Origin: JAJKIP01 sp040509055
GTDB lineage: Bacteria > Bacteroidota > Bacteroidia > Chitinophagales > Chitinophagaceae
Direction of reading: 5' to 3'
Assembly (NCBI GenBank): GCA_040509055.1
Contig: JBEVLT010000366.1
Span: 1-5,678 of the forward strand
Length of the DNA stretch: 5,678 nucleotides
Part shown: positions 5,660-5,678 of the stretch, piece after piece
How positions within the stretch are numbered: position 1 is the first letter of the stretch
How the letters are laid out: every line of letters starts with the position of its first letter
The notes under the pieces: generated by a model
Database searches by the model: none
What the model saw: only the letters and a program-made list of their open reading frames with translations
Told to the model about the DNA's origin: nothing
Made by a program: the position numbers and the translations under genes

Positions 5660-5678
5660 ATGATACGTAAATCTGCAA
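5660..5678 (+). CDS. Probable start of a further gene (cut by window edge)
   Basis: An ATG four bases after the TraB/GumN stop codon opens a frame that reads MIRKSA before the window ends. The tight spacing and basic start suggest a co-transcribed gene, perhaps exported, but six codons cannot identify it. Confidence 0.4.

Noticed and set aside
4813..5661. Minus-strand open frame (282 codons) opposite the TraB/GumN gene
   Set aside because: Antisense shadow; the sense frame has a signal peptide and family motifs, while this one has none.

Overview
The window looks like an ordinary stretch of chromosome from a Bacteroidota bacterium, most likely of the Chitinophagaceae type (inference). The evidence is as follows. 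Exact matches to the Bacteroidota -7 promoter element TAnnTTTG lie upstream of three of the genes. Shine-Dalgarno sequences are absent. A propeller-type sensor of the kind common in this phylum is present. The alpha-oxoamine synthase belongs to a form that I recall from Bacteroidota genomes.

Layout, left to right. (1) Positions 1-541, minus strand: the N-terminal 180 residues of a secreted or periplasmic two-component-regulator propeller protein, starting at GTG and cut by the left edge. (2) 575-605: a strong intrinsic terminator for the next gene. (3) 629-1888, minus: a PLP-dependent alpha-oxoamine synthase of the serine palmitoyltransferase / 2-amino-3-ketobutyrate CoA ligase / cysteate acyltransferase superfamily, with a good promoter at 1935-1965. 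(4) 2001-2615, minus: an exported cysteine-rich CAP (SCP/PR-1) domain protein. (5) 2674-2699: a terminator for queA. (6) 2722-3771, minus: queA, the tRNA queuosine ribosyltransferase-isomerase. (7) 3772-4173: a 402-base divergent intergenic region carrying promoters for both flanking genes and an unusually hairpin-rich queA leader. (8) 4174-5655, plus: an exported TraB/GumN (TIKI-like) protein with an extra C-terminal domain. (9) From 5660, plus: the probable first six codons of a further gene, cut by the right edge.

The genes do not form an obvious pathway. The four minus-strand genes are separated by 87-112 base gaps, with terminators or promoters between most of them, so they look like separate transcription units. 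QueA acts in the cytoplasm on tRNA. The oxoamine synthase probably makes a lipid long-chain base or cleaves an amino-ketone. The propeller, CAP and TraB proteins all carry export signals and act outside the inner membrane. I found no mobile element, CRISPR array, tRNA or rRNA, and no convincing new multi-gene system. The points most worth following are the substrate of the oxoamine synthase, the TraB C-terminal domain and the structured queA leader.
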